A program made the translations under genes and the position numbers. Below are positions 62,254 through 64,000 of a stretch of 64,000 bases of DNA, one piece after another. Source of the stretch: Bradyrhizobium diversitatis (GTDB lineage Bacteria; Pseudomonadota; Alphaproteobacteria; Rhizobiales; Xanthobacteraceae); contig NZ_JACEGD010000002.1 of the NCBI RefSeq assembly GCF_016031635.1, forward strand, positions 62,001 to 126,000. The letters are read 5' to 3'. A model generated the notes under the pieces. That model searched no databases. It was not told the DNA's origin and saw only the letters and a program-made list of their open reading frames with translations. The first letter of the stretch is position 1; every line of letters begins with the position of its first letter.

Positions 62254-62286
62254 CGGGCCTTCCTCCGTCGACCCGTCAGGTCCGGA

Positions 62287-62787
62287 TCAGGATTTGGAAG
62301 GCCTATGCGGACAGACCATCGTTAGATAGAGCAGCGTCGGCTTGTCCGAGCCCTTCTTGTATTCCCATTCCAGCCGAATCTCGTGCCGGTGGGCGTAGGC
62401 ATCGCTTGGCGCGTGGGTGATGATGTTGGTCTTCATCGGGATCGGCGGCTCGGAATTGAAGCATTTCCGGACGCAGGCATCGAGCAGATCGCATCGCGTC
62501 AGCGGGATGACGCCGGGCTCATCCCTGGACAGCGGAACCGTGTTAGGTTGGGTACTGAGGTCGACGCGAGCCCGGCCCTTTTCCTTGTGCCAGTACTTGG
62601 CGCTGCCTTGCGGCCATTTCGACGGCGGGTTCAAGATCAGGTGGTATTGGCCGTATTCCAAAGTCGCTAGATCGATGTCTTCCGAGGCCTTGAGCTTGGC
62701 CACGCTCTTCTTCATGTTCGCCAGCGGATAGTAATTGCTGTTCATCAGGTCTTTAAACGGCTTACCGGAATAGACTATCATGCCCAT
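62287..62787 (-). CDS. Protein of unknown function, paralogue of the gene at 60.2 kb
   Basis: 166 residues. It shares with the 60.2 kb protein FKDLMNSNYYPLANMKKSVAKLKASEDIDLATLEYGQYHLIL, QPNTVPLSRDE..VIPLTRCDLLDACVRKCFNSEPPIPMKTNI, HEIRLEWEYKKGSDKPTLLYLTMVCP. The two are clear paralogues, about half identical by eye. Two Cys near the middle (CDLLDACVRKC) are at matching places. No known family. It may be cotranscribed with the MATE gene. Confidence 0.7.
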   Translation of the reverse strand: MGMIVYSGKPFKDLMNSNYYPLANMKKSVAKLKASEDIDLATLEYGQYHLILNPPSKWPQGSAKYWHKEKGRARVDLSTQPNTVPLSRDEPGVIPLTRCDLLDACVRKCFNSEPPIPMKTNIITHAPSDAYAHRHEIRLEWEYKKGSDKPTLLYLTMVCPHRPSKS

Positions 62788-63077
62788 GTATTCTGCCCCT
62801 CAATCAGTGCCTGGCTTCCCCGGGAAATATGCAGCTCTGCGAAGCTTGACGGCGAAAACAAGAGCCTGGCGGCTCGTCGTTCGCAGCCACTTTTTCGCGC
62901 CGCTCTTGGCAAGCTAACACTTGGAGCTGTGAATCGTCCAGATCAGCAAACGGCTGGGGAGCTCTATGCCCAGGATGAACTGCATCCCCGTTGCTAAGCA
63001 GGTTTTCATAAGCGATCTTATCGCCCTCGTTCGCAGTGGCCACCGACCATACCGCTGCAAGGTCTTGAGAGTACGGA

Positions 63078-64000
63078 ATGCTTTGCACGGCGTGTCAGTC
63101 GACGATCGACCCAGGCGACAGCCGCTGCCCCAATTGCGGCGCACGCGTGCGCCGCTCCGATCCCGACAGTGAACGACGGTTTGTCACAATCCTTCGGGCC
63201 GATGTGATCGATTCCACCGGGCTCGTTGCCGAGCTGGACCCGGAGGAGGCGGTCTCACGCCTGGAGCCGGCGCTGGCGGCGATGAGAGGGGCGGTCAGGC
63301 AGTTCGGCGGCATCGTCAGCAAGGAGCTGGGCGATGGGCTTGCGGCGGTGTTCGGCGCTCCCATTGCGGACGACAATCATGCGCCGATGGCCTGTCACGC
63401 GGCGATCGAACTCGTGCGGCGAGTCGCAAGCCTGGGTGACCCCGGTCTTCAAGTGCGGGTCGGCCTGCACTCCGGCCATGTCGTTGCCTACATGGTCGCC
63501 AGCGAGTTCTCCAAGGTCTACGAGATCGGTGGTGCCGCGCAGCACCTGGCCGCGCGGCTGGAAGCGGCGGCCGAGGCGAACCAGATCTACGCCTCGGAAG
63601 CCTGCCAAAAGCTTGCTGAGGGACATGTCCGGTTCGAATCGCTGGGCAGCAAGTCGCTGCGCGGCTTTAGCCAGCCCGTGCCGGTCTATCGGATCGTAGG
63701 CGCGAGCGACCTGTCGAGTTGGCGGGTGCGGCGGGCGCGCAGTGTCTCTCGCTTCGTCGATCGCACTGCCGAGCGGGCTCTGCTGGAGCGTACAGCCCGA
63801 AACGCCAGGGCAAGCCGGCAGACGGTTCTGCTGCTCGGCGATGCGGGCATCGGCAAGTCGCGACTCGCGCATGAGTTTGCCCAGGAACTGAAGGCCGATG
63901 GCTGGCGGTTGATCGACGCCGAGGCCAGCCCGAATCTTCAGAGTGCGCCCTTCAACACACTCAAGCGGATCCTCCTGTCGGCAATGGATGCAGCAGCTAA
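63078..64000 (+). CDS. Zinc-ribbon adenylate/guanylate cyclase with ATPase domain (5' part)
   Basis: The gene starts at the ATG at 63078 and runs off the window, giving 307 visible residues. It starts with a zinc ribbon (CTACQSTIDPGDSRCPNCGARVRR), then a class III nucleotide-cyclase domain (RRFVTILRADVIDSTGLVAELDPEEA; GGIVSKELGDGLAAVFGAPIADDNHAPMACHAAIELV; VRVGLHSGHVV; EIGGAAQHLAARLEAAAEANQIYAS), then a P-loop ATPase start (TVLLLGDAGIGKSRLAHEFAQEL). Multi-domain proteins of this order are common in bradyrhizobia. The Asp in RADVIDST is at the first metal site. Confidence 0.85.
   Translation, partial: MLCTACQSTIDPGDSRCPNCGARVRRSDPDSERRFVTILRADVIDSTGLVAELDPEEAVSRLEPALAAMRGAVRQFGGIVSKELGDGLAAVFGAPIADDNHAPMACHAAIELVRRVASLGDPGLQVRVGLHSGHVVAYMVASEFSKVYEIGGAAQHLAARLEAAAEANQIYASEACQKLAEGHVRFESLGSKSLRGFSQPVPVYRIVGASDLSSWRVRRARSVSRFVDRTAERALLERTARNARASRQTVLLLGDAGIGKSRLAHEFAQELKADGWRLIDAEASPNLQSAPFNTLKRILLSAMDAAA

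Overview
The window reads as a GC-rich alphaproteobacterium of the Bradyrhizobium/Rhodopseudomonas type (order Hyphomicrobiales). This rests on gene style, GTG/TTG starts, tightly overlapping operons and the trb/DUF2274/LysR arrangement; there is no rRNA or complete tRNA to confirm it. Most of the window is accessory DNA.

Layout. (1) 1-3.7 kb: the end of a conjugative type IV secretion operon (trbF end, trbG, trbI, a DUF2274-like gene) facing a convergent LysR regulator. (2) 3.9-37.5 kb: a large catabolic island. A minus-strand acyl-CoA operon (flavin reductase, two-step CoA metabolism genes, acyl-CoA ligase, acyl-CoA dehydrogenase) diverges from a LacI-family regulator. Then come a Liv-type ABC importer, RidA, a two-subunit molybdenum hydroxylase, a MarR regulator, an Ssu/Tau-type ABC importer, enoyl-CoA hydratase, a second RidA, a Tat-exported amidohydrolase, a frameshifted luciferase-like monooxygenase, an acyl-CoA-dehydrogenase-fold monooxygenase, a cytochrome c, two MDR oxidoreductases, a GFA-type protein, a frameshifted aldehyde dehydrogenase, a HIBADH-type dehydrogenase and a third RidA. 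A 14-bp operator, CGAAAWCGWTTTCG, recurs at six places plus one weaker copy across 25 kb and ties these operons to the LacI regulator. A decayed copy of the regulator's C-terminal end lies beside one pair of operators. The enzymes suggest import and oxidative opening of an N-containing ring followed by CoA-linked degradation (inference).

(3) 37.6-42.7 kb: a tRNA-3'-end-like scar, a frameshifted ParB/HNH-type gene, two RepB/ParB-like genes, a large serine recombinase and a small DNA-binding protein: a mobile-element maintenance module. (4) 43-55.2 kb: a defence-type island with a HEPN-like/zinc-ribbon gene, an AbiE toxin-antitoxin pair, a 1229-aa SIR2 protein and a four-gene run headed by a RelA/SpoT-type nucleotide synthetase. 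(5) 55.2-56.1 kb: an IS5-family element inserted exactly into the shared CTAG where two convergent genes ended. (6) 56.1-59.6 kb: a compact, probably self-regulated module: a SAMHD1-like HD phosphohydrolase fused to a PD-(D/E)XK-like domain, a small partner, and a divergent MerR-like regulator across a perfect 20-bp palindrome. This is the best candidate for an undescribed (perhaps anti-phage) system.

(7) 59.9-60.1 kb: two tandem hairpin/terminator modules with C-rich loops resembling small regulatory RNAs. (8) 60.2-64 kb: a MATE exporter flanked by two paralogous genes of unknown function, then the start of a zinc-ribbon/adenylate-cyclase/ATPase gene that runs off the window. No CRISPR array, rRNA or complete tRNA was seen.
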